Assembly: GCA_949361645.1 (NCBI GenBank)
Contig: OX442425.1
Span: 5,380,884 to 5,444,883, forward strand
Direction: 5' to 3'
DNA from: Spongilla lacustris
Taxonomy: Eukaryota; Porifera; Demospongiae; Spongillida; Spongillidae
Length of the DNA stretch: 64,000 nucleotides
Of this stretch, positions 11,758 through 25,426 are shown one piece after another (the first letter of the stretch is position 1; each line of letters begins with the position of its first letter). The notes beneath the pieces are model-generated. The model worked only from the letters and a program-made list of their open reading frames with translations. It did not search any database and was not told the origin of the DNA. Both the position numbers and the translations under genes were made by a program.

Positions 11758-12333
11758 TTATGCAAACCCTAACATCTTTAGGTGATTTTTAAAACAGTCT
11801 CTTGTTGCTGGTTCACAACACCCGTATAGGTCATTGTCTTTCACTCTTGAGCAACCAACACAGTAATATGATGATTTAGCAGAGCATATTCTGCATTTAC
11901 GCTGCTTTCGTCCTCTGGTACCAGAATACGCTGGTGAGTGCTTTACAAATTCAAGGCGGTGACAAAAGGCACTGAGTAATGTTCTCAAATCGATGTCTGG
12001 ACATCCCAAAGCGTTCACCAAAGCTTGCACCACTGTATATTGTGCCAGGCTGTAAACCTTCATCCCAATACACAGGGATGGCTCCCCTTTTAGGCTCACA
12101 TGCCATCGCAAGTCGCAACCCAGGCCAAGGTACTTAAAAAATTCACCTTTGGTAAGTGGAATATAGCTGTGTGTGAGCATGTTCACGTTTGTGTATTCCA
12201 ATGTTTTCCCAATTCCTCGAACAGGATAAAATTGATAACAATAATCCACTTCTTTCTTTGTTCCTAATTCCCCTTTGAGCTTCTGGCCATCTAAATCTAG
12301 CACTGTGGACATTGTGTTTTGATCCAGGGTCAA
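11758..12333 (-). CDS. piggyBac-like transposase, C-terminal part
   Basis: This 191-residue ORF ends with a cysteine-rich block: CRICSAKSSYYCVGCSRV, then CCEPATRDCFKNH. That C-x2-C ... C-x2-C ... C-x-x-x-x-x-x-C ... H layout fits the C-terminal zinc-binding domain of piggyBac-type transposases, which recognises the element ends. Residues about 55-75 (MLTHSYIPLTKGEFFKYLGL) resemble the segment that opens the catalytic domain. The sequence then passes directly to C-terminal material, so the DDD catalytic core appears to be deleted. It lies inside a TTAA-flanked element. The protein could still bind the ends but should be catalytically dead (inference). Confidence 0.65.
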   Translation of the reverse strand: MTLDQNTMSTVLDLDGQKLKGELGTKKEVDYCYQFYPVRGIGKTLEYTNVNMLTHSYIPLTKGEFFKYLGLGCDLRWHVSLKGEPSLCIGMKVYSLAQYTVVQALVNALGCPDIDLRTLLSAFCHRLEFVKHSPAYSGTRGRKQRKCRICSAKSSYYCVGCSRVKDNDLYGCCEPATRDCFKNHLKMLGFA

Positions 12334-12460
12334 TTAACAAGTCTTTTCTTGGTGTCCATTGGCACCCATGAGGTGACAGGGTAGGCCTGTTACCTTCAGT
12401 AACGGCCGTATCAGCACTATAAAAGTGTAAAACAATACGAATACATCTGGGGGCGGGTGC

Positions 12461-12859
12461 TCAATTAGCGCACGGTACCAACCTCGGAACGTCTTCTACC
12501 TGCTCTGCACAGGACTCATCACTCTCCTCATCGCTATCATCATCAGTAGATGCAGATTGCATGTACATATCTTCTTCTTCACTTTCAGTACGCCTTTTAT
12601 TACCCCTTGCCTCTACAAACCTCCTTGACTCTTCAAAAACGCGAGGTAAACAAATACCCCGGCTTGATTCTGTTGTAGTGCTTGAATCCCTCCATTTTAT
12701 AACAAATATTTTGCTGTGGCCTCTGCCAGATACCTGCTCAACCACTCCAAGCTTTCCAAGTGTTTTTTTTAATTCTTCCCTACAATTGCAGTTCCAACTG
12801 TAATCGGCTTCGCCATTTTTAACTAAACCGCAGAGAAAGTCATTTTCATCAAATACCAA
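12461..12859 (-). CDS. Probable piggyBac accessory or N-terminal ORF
   Basis: This 132-residue ORF has a basic N-terminal half (GRGHSKIFVIKWR, RGNKRRTESEEE) and an acidic tail (STDDDSDEESDESC). Acidic serine-rich stretches are typical of the N-terminus of piggyBac transposases. The ORF sits upstream of, and on the same strand as, the C-terminal ORF in the element, separated by about 130 bp; a short intron or a deletion could link them. The first 60 residues are not recognised and could be a separate DNA-binding module. Confidence 0.45.
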   Translation of the reverse strand: MVFDENDFLCGLVKNGEADYSWNCNCREELKKTLGKLGVVEQVSGRGHSKIFVIKWRDSSTTTESSRGICLPRVFEESRRFVEARGNKRRTESEEEDMYMQSASTDDDSDEESDESCAEQVEDVPRLVPCAN

Positions 12860-13456
12860 GTGATGGACTGCATGATAGATGCTATGATAGCAGTAGAAAA
12901 AATTATATTACAGTTCTATCACCATTACACTATATTTTGAAGTATATTTATGCCGTTAAAAGCTGTTTCCAAAACCTATAATACAGAATCTAGTCACGTC
13001 CTACGCGTAGGACGCTAATCCTACGCGTAGGACGACGGGAGATTAAAGGTTAATGTGGTCAACATCACAGCACAGTTGCAGGCTTTGGTGTCTCAAGCTA
13101 TACAAGTAGTGGACCAGAGCATTTCTAACTTGGTTGTTGTAATAAATGTAATCACACAAATCTCCAACATGTCATCAACCGTGCCTTCACAGATACAGGT
13201 ACAGTGCTCACCTTTATCTGAATGCATTTATTGCAGATGATACTAATAATTTCAAACAGACCATTATCAATGTGGTTCCAGTACTAAGCAGCATCCAATC
13301 ATGGCCACCATCAGCATTGAGCGCAAATGGCCCAGTGTAAATTGTTCATTATTCTTTGTGCAATTTCTTATAAACAATGTGATTTCAGAGTGTTGGAAAA
13401 TTTGGAGATAATAGCAACTAATCTTATCCAGTAGCCAAATTTTACACAAGTTCAAA

Positions 13457-14575
13457 TTGTTCAAAATCAAACAGTACTTAATGCTGAAAAGGTTATCGTA
13501 CCGTGTTTTACATACAGATTTATGTACTACTTTTATCCAATGCAAATGTTGCCCAATAAGCAGTCACATAAAAGGAGTGAACCAGGATACTAGGGAAGAA
13601 GAGGATCACAATGTTACTCTTTCTACCACAGAGAAGCATAAACTACTATGTTTGAAAGCAGACAAAATGTACAGGCGAAATGCCGAGCGAATGCAGTTGA
13701 AATACTCAAAAGCCAAAAGAAAGAAAATTTGTACATTCTCGGTCGGTAACTTTGAAAATTCCAAGGATAGACAGAACATCTACAGATTAACAAAGAGTTC
13801 CATGCGTAGTGGTGGAAGTACTTGGAAAAGAATATCACCTTTATCGACTCAGGTATGTGTTATTTTGTGATGTGTATAATCATACCTGGTATAAGGCATT
13901 GCTTAACTTAAATGCATGAATTTATACATGCATGCAGTTACAATTGGCAATGTGCAGTTGGAGTACTACCAGTACGGATCTATGCCCATATTAATTTTAG
14001 CTGCATGCGAAGTGTTGCCTAGAATATAATCCCCTTGACATCTCAGGCCAGAATGGCTCTACTGTATGATGGCAAAGTGTGTTGAGCCTCATTTCAATAA
14101 ACACCAAAAACCTCAAAAACCAATTAATGGGACAAATAAATAAATACACCAATAAACCAAACTAAGTAGTAAATATATACTTTAGTATTTCTTGCTTCTT
14201 CTATGTACATGTAGGTGCTCATATGGAGTTTTAAAGACATGCTATGGCGAGGGGGATCTAGAATGCTTTGAAGGATTTCTAGCACTTGAAGTAAATGGAT
14301 GGGAAAATGATAAATATATATCACTATGTGAGGCAGCTCAACTAATGAATCCTAAGAATGACTTCAAATGTGCTTAATGTAATTGCCAATCAGGATGCAG
14401 TACAAAACGTTGCTATTGCAAGCGCAATAATACTTAGTGTTTATCGAAATGTCATGGTGGCAAGAGCTGCTCAAACCAGCCTTCTGAATTTGAACAAGAT
14501 TGTGAAGATAATTTAAAGAATGATGAAAAGAAATATCACAAAAACAGAATTATTGCAAACTTGGATCACAAGTGA
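13457..14575 (+). pseudogene. KRBA2/Ginger-type integrase C-terminus, decayed
   Basis: The piece around 13640-13850 reads CLKADKMYRRNAERM, the lysine-arginine helix that follows the integrase core in KRBA2-like proteins. A donor-like GTATGT follows at 13853. From about 14216 the frame gives YGVLKTCYGEGDLE and LALEVNGWENDKYISL, then EAAQLMNPKNDFKC. A TAA is followed by CNCQSGCSTKRCYCKR and, past a second stop, CLSKCHGGKSC: a cysteine cluster of CXC type. Order and spacing match the C-terminal region of integrase proteins from Ginger-like DNA transposons (family knowledge). In-frame stops show it is dead. The catalytic core is not present here. Confidence 0.6.
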
Positions 14576-15301
14576 AAGAGAATGAAGACAAATCCACAAC
14601 AGGTTTTGTGTCATTACAAAATGAAAATGAAGATCACAATACATCTGTGCACAAGGATGATGATGAAGATGGAAAGTGGAAAGGAAAAGTGCAGCAAAAG
14701 GCAAACCCAACAGCTGGTATTCCCATGTGGTGTCCTGACTTGCATCTTGATCAAGAAGACAGACGAGCACTCATACACAAAAAATGGCTCTCTGACAAAC
14801 ATATTTATGCTGCACAAATACTACTAAAGAAACAATTTGCACATATTGGTGGCTTACAACCACTGACACTTTCACAGACAGGCCAATGGCAAGTTATGTC
14901 ATCTGAAGGGATCCAAATATTATATTCAGGTAATCATTGGTTGTGTGTTTCCACAATTGGATGCCCTGGAAACACCATCAATCTTTATGATACCGTAAAA
15001 CCAGTCAATCTATAGTTGCACAGATCTCCAGCTTTATTAATTGCCAAGGTACAAGTTATACCATCCAAGTGATAAAATTCCAAAAGCAGTCCGGGTGCAA
15101 TGACTGCGGTCTGTTTGTGATTGCAACAGCTACAGCACTTTGCAATGGTGAACTACCCTCATCAAAGATTTGGGATCAGAGTGCAATGCGGATCCACCTA
15201 GTAAAGTGTTTTGAGAGCCGGTTGATGATGCCATTTACAGGCAAGCTGGAACCTAACATTATGATGGAAGACATAGCTAGAAAAGAAGTTATCTTGGTCT
15301 A
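14572..15301 (+). pseudogene. Ulp1-like cysteine peptidase (C48), one frameshift
   Basis: Ulp1-family peptidases cleave SUMO-like conjugates, and some DNA transposons carry one. Here all catalytic positions are visible. The histidine is in SGNHWLCVSTIGC (about 14930-14970), the aspartate in INLYDT (about 14985), and the oxyanion glutamine and catalytic cysteine in KQSGCNDCGLFVIA (about 15085-15125). A single frame change near 15005 separates the histidine/aspartate half from the cysteine half; otherwise the domain is open from about 14730 to the stop at 15301. The N-terminal 50 residues are charged and low-complexity. It directly follows the KRBA2/CXC remnant on the same strand, so both probably belong to one element. 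Confidence 0.7.
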
Positions 15302-15407
15302 ATGGTGTGGATTGAAATGTGTGTTCTGCATTAGCTTATTCTTATGTCAACATTGCACGTATTGTTTTCGTTATGAAAGTTTTGAAACTGCGCATGCATA
15401 TCGAAGT

Positions 15408-15540
15408 TACGCGATTTCGAAATTGCGCAGCGCAATTTCGAAATTGGATGGCAATTTTAAAATCGGAGGACAATTTCGAAATCGGTACGCAATTTCGAAA
15501 TTTTCAAATTGCGCAACGCAATTTCGAAATTGCGCATATT
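15408..15540. repeat. Cluster of CAATTTCGAAATTG palindromes
   Basis: Six or so copies of a palindrome around TTTCGAAA, mostly as CAATTTCGAAATTG and flanked by GCGC or GCGCAACG, occur within 130 bp. Such clusters often form the subterminal binding sites of DNA transposons. No terminus was found, so the role is open. Confidence 0.7.
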
Positions 15541-16035
15541 TACAATTCGCGCGGAACATATACACTAGCGCACTGATAGAACCAATTCATGCAAGTCAAT
15601 GCATTGCATGGAGTCCCCCGAATATATATACCCCGCACACGGTTACGCCCCTATATGCATGCAACCATGCAGATATGCGCATTGAATGACTTAACTCAGT
15701 CGGCTATACGCACTGACACCTGTTGGCATTTCAGCTTTGAAAATCCTCATGCAACCTACGTCGAACCGGCGTACCCCGATTACTTTATGATACAAGCTCT
15801 CTTATAGGGATTAAACAAAAGTATGAAAATACCGGCGGTGAAACCAAGTGTTGATAACTGCTTCGGGCTGAAACCAATAAGCTTCCCTTGAAAGAAGCGC
15901 TGCATGGTAAACAACCGGAATGCGAAGAGCCTGAAGGTCACGAAGAAATGCCCTCGGTTATTTCGCTTTTAAGCTGCCGGGAATGAGGCGCAACGGAGAT
16001 AGGGCATGTAAGCACCCCCTAATTATTGACATTAC
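15541..16035. other. Intergenic, nothing recognised
   Basis: No ORF, terminal repeat or tandem array can be supported here. Confidence 0.4.
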
Positions 16036-16240
16036 TGGTTCGTTAATTAAATGCGGTGTTAGTATCCTCCCACTCCCAATGGATTTGAATTACTACATGT
16101 ATGCAGATGTATTAGTATACACAGCACGCACGAGCGTGACCAATTATGTATTATATGCTGCCGTTATACAGTCAGCACTTAATTTACCGCTGACTGTATA
16201 ACGGCAGTAAAGTGCTGATTGTATAATTGATTGTTGGTAT
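16036..16240. repeat. Dispersed repeat, copy near 16.1 kb
   Basis: It shares GGTTCGTTAATTAAATGCGG, CCCAATGGATTTGAATTACT, ACAGCACGCACGAGCGTGAC and ATTGTATAATTGATTGTTGG, in that order, with 51452-51622, just upstream of the NmrA-like gene. Within it, about 16161-16206 is a hairpin with arms GCCGTTATACAGTCAGC and GCTGACTGTATAACGGC, a perfect 17-bp stem. Confidence 0.8.
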
Positions 16241-16249
16241 TGTCACGAT

Positions 16250-16375
16250 TATTTCGGTCCGCGTCTAATTTGGTCCGGCCGGACCAAAATGAGCAACTGG
16301 AAGTGGTCCGGCCGGACCGAGATATAGCTTGTGATTTGGTCCCACATGTCCTTTTTTGGTCCCATGACTCCCATC
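16250..16375. repeat. GGTCCGGCCGGACC-type repeats, transposon relic
   Basis: Two copies of GGTCCGGCCGGACC and several TTGGTCC units resemble the terminal blocks of the Ginger1 element at 25658-27039. No paired terminus or target duplication was found, so only a solo terminal relic is proposed. Confidence 0.45.
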
Positions 16376-16745
16376 CTAGTGTGAAGTGTCCATGCTTACA
16401 GCGTACAGATTGGCGCCATAGATCTACAAGCGTTAACTTTATCCTGAATAGAGAGAGCCCTGCGTTTCTACAACAGCCTGTATTGTGTACGCATGCGGAC
16501 CTTATTGTTTGTGTATGCAATATTTAAACAGGTGTGTCAGTAGTACTGAGAGCCAGTGAGGGGTGCATGATCTTTTGCTATTACCATCGTGGTACAACAT
16601 ACATTATGTCTAGCCGACTCTAGCGAATCTGAGACAGAAGATGATCTAATCAGTTGAGCAAGCGTATTGACTACACAGTTAATGGAAGTACCCCGAAGGA
16701 TGTACGTTGAACAACAAGAGATTCATAAGAAGGAAAGCGGATAAG

Positions 16746-18578
<1,833 letters not shown>

Positions 18579-18836
18579 GATAAGATTGTTTTACAGAATG
18601 GCGATGTGAGCATGAAAAAGAAGACGAAAGGGACGAACGAGGTACATTATGAAGCGCCGTATGGGACAAAATTGATCTTTTTTTATCGGTACGATGTTGT
18701 ACATGTGCATACACATTTCAGCAATCGTAGCGACAGGTTTTTACAATCGCATCGACGGACCTTGCTTATCGAATTGATGGTTTCTGCTCAAATTAGTTTA
18801 TTTTAATTATCGATGTATCACCATTCTGCTTTATTT

Positions 18837-19047
18837 CATATCGATATGAAGGGTCCATCGATCGATATGAAGGGTTCATCGATCGATATGAAGGGTCCAT
18901 CGATCGATATGAAGGGCCCATCGATCGATATGAAGGGACCATCGATCGATATGAAGGGCCCATCGATCGATATGAAGGGACCATCGATCGATATGAAGTG
19001 TCCATCGATCGATATGAAGGGTCCATCGATCGATATAATGGTCCATC
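18837..19047. repeat. 21-bp minisatellite
   Basis: About ten head-to-tail copies of a 21-bp unit containing ATCGATATGAAGGGTCCAT, with C/A and G/T variants. The period is a multiple of three, so all frames stay open on both strands, giving repetitive peptides with no sign of being real. There are no unique spacers. Confidence 0.9.
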
Positions 19048-19065
19048 GATCGAATCCCGTTGAAG

Positions 19066-20278
19066 TTAGCCGCACATTCAAGTAGTTATGAAACTAATCA
19101 TAATCACTGACTTAGTTTATTCATTGAAGATTACTAAAGTATATGTAGTTCAACCCCTTAAATCCGGTTGATATTCCAATGGATTACCCGTTTAATATAG
19201 CAAAAATGTATTCCAAATTGATAACATGGTGTTTCAGGCACAATATAAAATGTCCATCACATGGTGTTTCATGCAACAGCCACTTGACATATACATGTAT
19301 CAGCAAGAGGTATGACTTTGACTCCTCCCACTTTGGAACCATGACTATGTTCCTTGATCGATGGCCTACTATTCGTTCACAAGGTGTTTCATGCACAACA
19401 CAAACCTGCATGACAGAGACATCACATATGACCCACTTGAGCTTTGGCTTTACCAATCTGTATGTACGCATACCAATGACTGTACATTTTTGTTGTTTAG
19501 AGTTTTAATGTGTAATTTGTAACTTGAAGGGTTTGCAATTGGCTGTTTCATGCTCTGGATAGCCCATGATGTCATCACGCAACTCCTTAAGCTGCAGTAG
19601 AATGTTTTTAGAAACTGCACTTTTAGGATGAATTATAATTATGTTTAAAGCCATATATGTTATCGTCATTGTTTGCAATATGGTGCAATAGCATACTCAG
19701 AAAAACCTCATGCGTATGTGTGTGTGGGGGGGTGGGTGGGGGCAGGTGGGCCACACTATAGTGACATCAACAAATTAAATATTGATCTCGCACTCTTGTC
19801 CAAACAATGCAATGGCAATGTGCAATCTCGTGCAACATATATGTGCATGAACACCATGATCATGGTTCGTGGATATCCGCTCATGACTCCATTTTGGTAT
19901 TGTGCCATGCCCAACATTGTACATTGTTAAACGATTACATATAGTAGAGCAATGCAAGAGAAAGTGACTCAGGGAATTGTATTCAGAATGTTTAATGATT
20001 ACATACACGTACCTTACCGTTATTTGATTTGTTACAATATCCAATTTGGAATTCATACAATGCCCTTATATGAACACATATATGGATGTGTTCCAGTAAC
20101 TGCATGTATCTTGAATACTGATTTATATGCTTTGGATGTGCAATCTTTATACTAGTTTATGCAATATTAGTTCATTACCAACATATCCTTTCTCATAGTA
20201 AATGTCAGTAGGATATACATTTTAGTTTGTGTACAGCCAGGGGGGATTGGGGGGGGGGGGGGGGGGGGATCGATTAAT

Positions 20279-20314
<36 letters not shown>

Positions 20315-22852
20315 ATTTGATGCTTGAGTTCCGCCCCCTCCAGTTGCAGTTAGCATACTTTTGTACCAGCTAGGCCAGAAGCTGGCAGTAAATAGTGTAC
20401 ATAAGTCCAATTGGTTGTGATGTCTGCCTTTAGAGATATCTTTATCCTAGCATACTTCAAGCTGATCATGATCTGTAGATCGATGCAGGGTCTGCATAAA
20501 ATTTTCTGATACTTCCTATGACTCAAATGATATAACAAAACCCTCCTAATAAAGTAGAGTGCCCATATGGACCGTGTGCATTTATGGGTCTATAGTCCAT
20601 CCCATCCCAGTGGTGGATTCCTTCCCCCCCCCCCCCCCCTCCCCACACCCTTACACCAAGAGGATCACAAGAGATACCTAGCATTCTGACCTGAAAAGGG
20701 GCATTGCCCTAGACCATGCCCCAATGAACAGCGTTCATCATATACCGTGGCTGGATTAGTTGTGTGTGCTCCAATAACCTTGCTTTTCCACTCCACCTTG
20801 GCCTAGCTGTAACTCACATGTGTCCTAAGTTCAGAGAGGTGGTGACATGCATCTTCGTAGCAACTAGGATGGTGTTTAAAAATTTAATCTATTGAGTAGC
20901 AACCTACTCCTCCCACCTCACACACCTCACACCTAGACACTTATTATCACACTGCTCCCACCTACACCCCTGTATCACACACTTGGTGGCACCTACAATG
21001 CAATGCCATGTAGCTTTCAAGCATATACATTGTAGATCTAAGAGCGCTATTATTAATATGTACGTACATACCAGCTGCGCCACCATAGATTGATAGAACG
21101 ATAAAAAGCTGGTGCAAAGTTTTACAGCAAAGATAAATAACCCTGCTACATCATAGCAATCAATACAAACCAGCTAGTTTCTACGTACATATACAGATAG
21201 AACGATTGGATTAGCCAAGACCTATATGCGATATAGGTATTTAGTACATATCTTTTGTAGTATGAAGTGAATACCAAAGTGAATGTGGTGTGCAAAACAA
21301 ATTTACGTGTTTACCCGTTTGTTATGCCTCCATAACAACTGCCAGCGCTACATGTGATAACTTCACGAGTAATCGTTCAAACCGATCGGTTTGCACCGTC
21401 AGAAAGCCAAACTAGTACTTTCGTATTGCATCGTTTTTCAAAAAGTTCATCCTTTGTATATTATCTCACATGCGTCACTGCAGCTCAAGCTACTTTAGAA
21501 GATTTAACTGGGCCATAACGTATTCAATAACGTATAACATAATTTGGGCACTACTAATCTGTCGAGTGATGAAGTTAGTACGCAATATGTTTAGTATAAT
21601 GCTCAGCCTACATATGTGTTATAATTAGAGCGTTATAAATTTTCATGCAGAACAAAAATAGGCCTAAACAGGAAAATACAATGAACTGTGGCCGGTGTGT
21701 TTACATGTCTTGTACATGAAAGATGATTTTAGAGTTTTACAGCCGACTGAACCTGGCTCTGACTAGATCAACTGCCAAAGCAATCATCTCAAAATCACTC
21801 ACCCTAGTTGATTTTGAAGCTTGACATTAGTAGGTTATAAAAGGCTTGCATGCTGTAGCGATATACATGTAGATGTTTGTAGGTTATTGTAGATTATTGC
21901 TATTAGTAAGTGTAATTTTAAAGGTGCATGGCTGATAGGAAATGCTTCCCATGCAATTACAATAGGCAACTAGACTTGTAGCAGAAAATTAATACAGCAC
22001 TGCAATATACACCCAGGTATCCTGTATTCTGTCTAAAAGCTTATTGAATTCCTAATATTATGCATCGATCGGCACACAGCAAATGGAACAATTGTTGCAG
22101 TTCATCAGATTTCCAACAGAAGATGTCTTTTACTGACTAAGGGTATGAACAGGTCAGTATACTGATCGCATCATAGCAGTAAGATCCATGGTTAAACTGG
22201 TTTATATAAGAGGAACCTATAGCTAGCAAATTCACTGAACAAGTCTGAAAAGGTATGACTTGATGATCACCAGTAGTGCCCATTACTTTTTTTGTAAAAA
22301 CTACTTCAGGTACCTCTTGCTCAGATATGTGGAGGGGCCAAAACCATATCTCTTGCTCAGATATGTCATGTGGGTCATGTGCATGTGATGTATCTGTCAT
22401 GCAGGTGCACTGGAATTTTGATTTTTTTGTGTTGTGCATGAAATGCCTTGTGATGGAATAGTAGGCCATCAATAGACATAGTCATGGTTCCAAAGTGGGA
22501 GGAGTCAGAGCCATACCTCTTGCTGAGATATGTCAAGTGGGTGTTGCATGTGTGATCTCTGTCATGCAGGTGCACTGGCATGTGTTTATTTGTGTTGTGC
22601 ATGAAACACCATGTGATTATTATGTTATGTTATTTGAATCATATATAGGTATTTTATGAAGACCCTGCATCGATCTACAGATCAGCTTGAAGTATGTTAG
22701 GATGAAGAGATCTCTAAAGGCAGACATCACAACCAATTGGACTTATGTACACTATCTACTGCTATGATAATCAATTGGTGTATTTCTGTTCAAAACTGAG
22801 ATTTGAAGAAACCTATGGCTACATGTATATCTCATAAACATCTACATGCATT

Positions 22853-22900
<48 letters not shown>

Positions 22901-24173
22901 ACACATAATCATTTCATGCTTCCAGTAACCTCAATATCAGACCTTACAATGCAAGCTATATGTCAACAAGCCATAAATGGAAAATATCTGGATGCATACA
23001 TGCGTATAAGCACATTCATCAGAAATGTTTTCTATATTCTGATCTGGAATGAGACTTAGACTCAAAACCTTTTACATTTTGATGCAACATGGAAGCTCGG
23101 ACAGTAAAATGCACAGAAGCTAATGCGTATCATATACCAATTTGAAATAATAAGCAAAAGCTGTGTGTGCCCCCCACTCCCACCCCCTTCCTGCCTCCCT
23201 TCATCCTAATACCAACCAAGCTCAATCCATGTATGTGTGTATATGTATTTACACATGGTCAGATAATGCTGGATGCATAGTACATATAACGCCATACATA
23301 TATAATGATTGCTTTTTAATTTATTTATTTTAGCACATCAGTGGATTTGTAAACTGATAACTGTGTTGAAATGCATGAGTGAAATAATCTTATCAATGCC
23401 ATAAGCTGAGCTGAAAAGGCATTGACATTGTAAACTGAGGTGATCATATGTACCACATGATGTTGCATTAGAAAGGATCCTGGCAACATATATACTATGC
23501 TAGGGTGATTAATGATATATCAGTACAACTGAGCAAAGGATATGTTATCATACATTTTACTGAGAAATAAAAAAACTTAGAAGTAAAAAGATGTCGAATA
23601 GTATATTTAAATCAAGCAGTGATATGACTAATCCTACGATATTTATAATAGTTATTAATGTAATTACAAGCACAGGTACAGCAGGACATATAAATCATAC
23701 ACAGGTACACTATTATAAAATGCATCAGTTTAATTTGACAGAATAATGATCATGTGTTACAGTAAGATAAATGAAACAAATGGTCTAATATTGCACAAAC
23801 TAGTATAAAGATTGCACATCCAAAGCATATAAATCAGTACTCAGGATACAGTTACTGGAACACATCCATGTATGTGTTCATATAAGGGCATTGCCGGTAT
23901 AAATTCCGAATCGGATATTATAACAAATCAAATAACGGTAAGGTATGTAATCAATGTTAAAACATTCTGCACTACTATACCATATGTAATCGTTTAAGTA
24001 TACAATGTTGGGCATGGCACAATACCAAAATGGAGTCATGAGTGGAGATCTATGAACCAGTTAGGATCATGATGTTCATGAATATACATGTTGCAGATTG
24101 CACATTGCCATTGACGAGAGTCTGAAATCAATATTTGTTGATGTCGCTATAGTGTGGGCACTGCCCCACCCCC

Positions 24174-24206
<33 letters not shown>

Positions 24207-24935
24207 ATGAGGTATTTCTGAGTATTTGGCCGTGGATAGATCCGAACCTTCTATACATGTATGACAACCCATGGCAATAACATGTGGCCGGCCGGCTTAA
24301 AACATAATCATAATTCATCCTAAAAGTGCAGTTTCTAAAAACATTCTGCTGCAGCTTAAGGAGTTGCGTGATGACATCATGGGCTATCCAGAGCACGAAT
24401 CTTGAAACAGCCAAACCCTTCAAGTTACAAATTACACTTTAAAACTCTAAACAACAAACATGTACGCAGTTATTGGTATACGTACATACAGATTACCCTA
24501 TAAACTTTGGTACCCCAACTACTGTAAGGCCAAAGCCATACCTCTTGCTCAGATATTTCAATTGCCACTGGCATTTTTTAAAATGTGTGTTGTGCATGAA
24601 ACACCATGTGATGGGTCATGGTCATAAAGTGGGAGGAGTCAAAGCCATACCTCTAGCTGGAGATATATGTCAAGTGGGTGTTATCTCTGTCATGCAGGCT
24701 CACTGGCATGCGTTTATTTGTGTTGTGCATGAAACACCATGTGATGGAATAGTAGGCCATTAATATTATCTCTGGCTTGTTTGTATTGTGCCTGAAACAC
24801 CATGTTATCAATTTAACGGGTAATCCATTGGAATATGAAGGGGTAACCGGATTTAGGGGATACTGACGAGTATTGTATCTTCAATGAATAAATTTAAGCC
24901 GTGATTATGATAATTACTTGGAATGTGCGGCTAAT
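19066..24935. repeat. 5.9-kb imperfect palindrome (long inverted repeat)
   Basis: The outer ends are mirrored: TTAGCCGCACATTC at 19066 and GAATGTGCGGCTAA ending at 24935. Further matching blocks in inverted order include CCAATGGATTACCCG (19178/24824), TTGGGCATGGCACAATACC (near 19900/24010), GGAATTCATAC-type sequence (near 20050/23905) and GTCCAATTGGTTGTGATGTC (20405/22725). The arms carry two to three copies of a unit of about 150 bp around GTGCATGAAACACCATGTGA and CCTCTTGCTCAGATATGTCA. The centre (about 20520-22640) is not mirrored and has no recognised gene; a poly-G/poly-C pair lies at 20243-20314. No target duplication was found at the outer ends. Confidence 0.75.
22858..22912. repeat. 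(CA)n microsatellite
   Basis: A nearly pure CA dinucleotide run, interrupted by one TA, inside the palindrome's central part. Confidence 0.95.
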
Positions 24936-25143
24936 GCACCTATCAATGGTAAGTGCAACCCCCATCCGAGACATATAGGAGATTAGTGGGGGATTTGACC
25001 ATTGTTTCTACCAGCACGCGTACGGGGGATTTGACATTGGGTGTGGTCAACAGCAAATGGCGCTGCGAATTGACCAGTTATATTAACCCCCAACCATGGG
25101 GCGTTTGATTTAATAAATGTCAAATCCCCGGATTTTGGAAGGG

Positions 25144-25343
25144 NNNNNNNNNNNNNNNNNNNNNNNNNNNNNNNNNNNNNNNNNNNNNNNNNNNNNNNNN
25201 NNNNNNNNNNNNNNNNNNNNNNNNNNNNNNNNNNNNNNNNNNNNNNNNNNNNNNNNNNNNNNNNNNNNNNNNNNNNNNNNNNNNNNNNNNNNNNNNNNNN
25301 NNNNNNNNNNNNNNNNNNNNNNNNNNNNNNNNNNNNNNNNNNN
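25144..25343. other. Assembly gap (200 N)
   Basis: Exactly 200 undetermined bases, a conventional size for a gap of unknown length. A 50-bp G-rich run follows at 25397-25440. Confidence 0.98.
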
Positions 25344-25395
25344 AACATTTTACAGAGAAAGCTCGTGACCATAGGCGTCCGCTCGATGAGACGCA

Positions 25396-25426
<31 letters not shown>

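Larger units (their letters stand above)
10741..13049 (-). mobile_element. piggyBac-family DNA transposon
   Basis: TTAA lies at both borders (10737-10740 and 13050-13053), the target-site duplication diagnostic of piggyBac. The terminal repeats start CCTTAATTCTCC on the left and, inward from the right, CCTTTAATCTCC. The palindrome GGTCCTACGCGTAGGACC sits subterminally on the left (10760-10777); two copies of its core lie on the right (about 12998-13013 and 13019-13033). Two minus-strand ORFs encode transposase pieces. A 354-bp tandem duplication fills 10791-11447. The element is about 2.3 kb and lacks the central catalytic region, so it is probably non-autonomous. Confidence 0.88.
10721..13435 (+). 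pseudogene. GAIN-domain exons, split by piggyBac
   Basis: The exon begins at 10721 after TTTTGCCTAG and reads QTITAL up to a TTAA. It resumes after the inserted element at 13054 with VVNITAQLQALVSQ and SISNLVVVINVITQIS, then a donor at 13199. Further pieces are 13237 to about 13334 (IINVVPVLSSIQSWPPSA) and about 13389 to 13433 (LENLEIIATNLIQ). The helical, aliphatic pattern directly after an HRM domain matches the GAIN subdomain A of adhesion GPCRs (family knowledge; the call is inference). A TAG follows at once. No autoproteolysis motif and no seven-helix region is present in the window, so the gene is truncated. Confidence 0.6.

Noticed and set aside
18837..19047. Possible CRISPR-like array
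   Set aside because: The 21-bp units are head to tail without unique spacers; this is a minisatellite in an animal genome.
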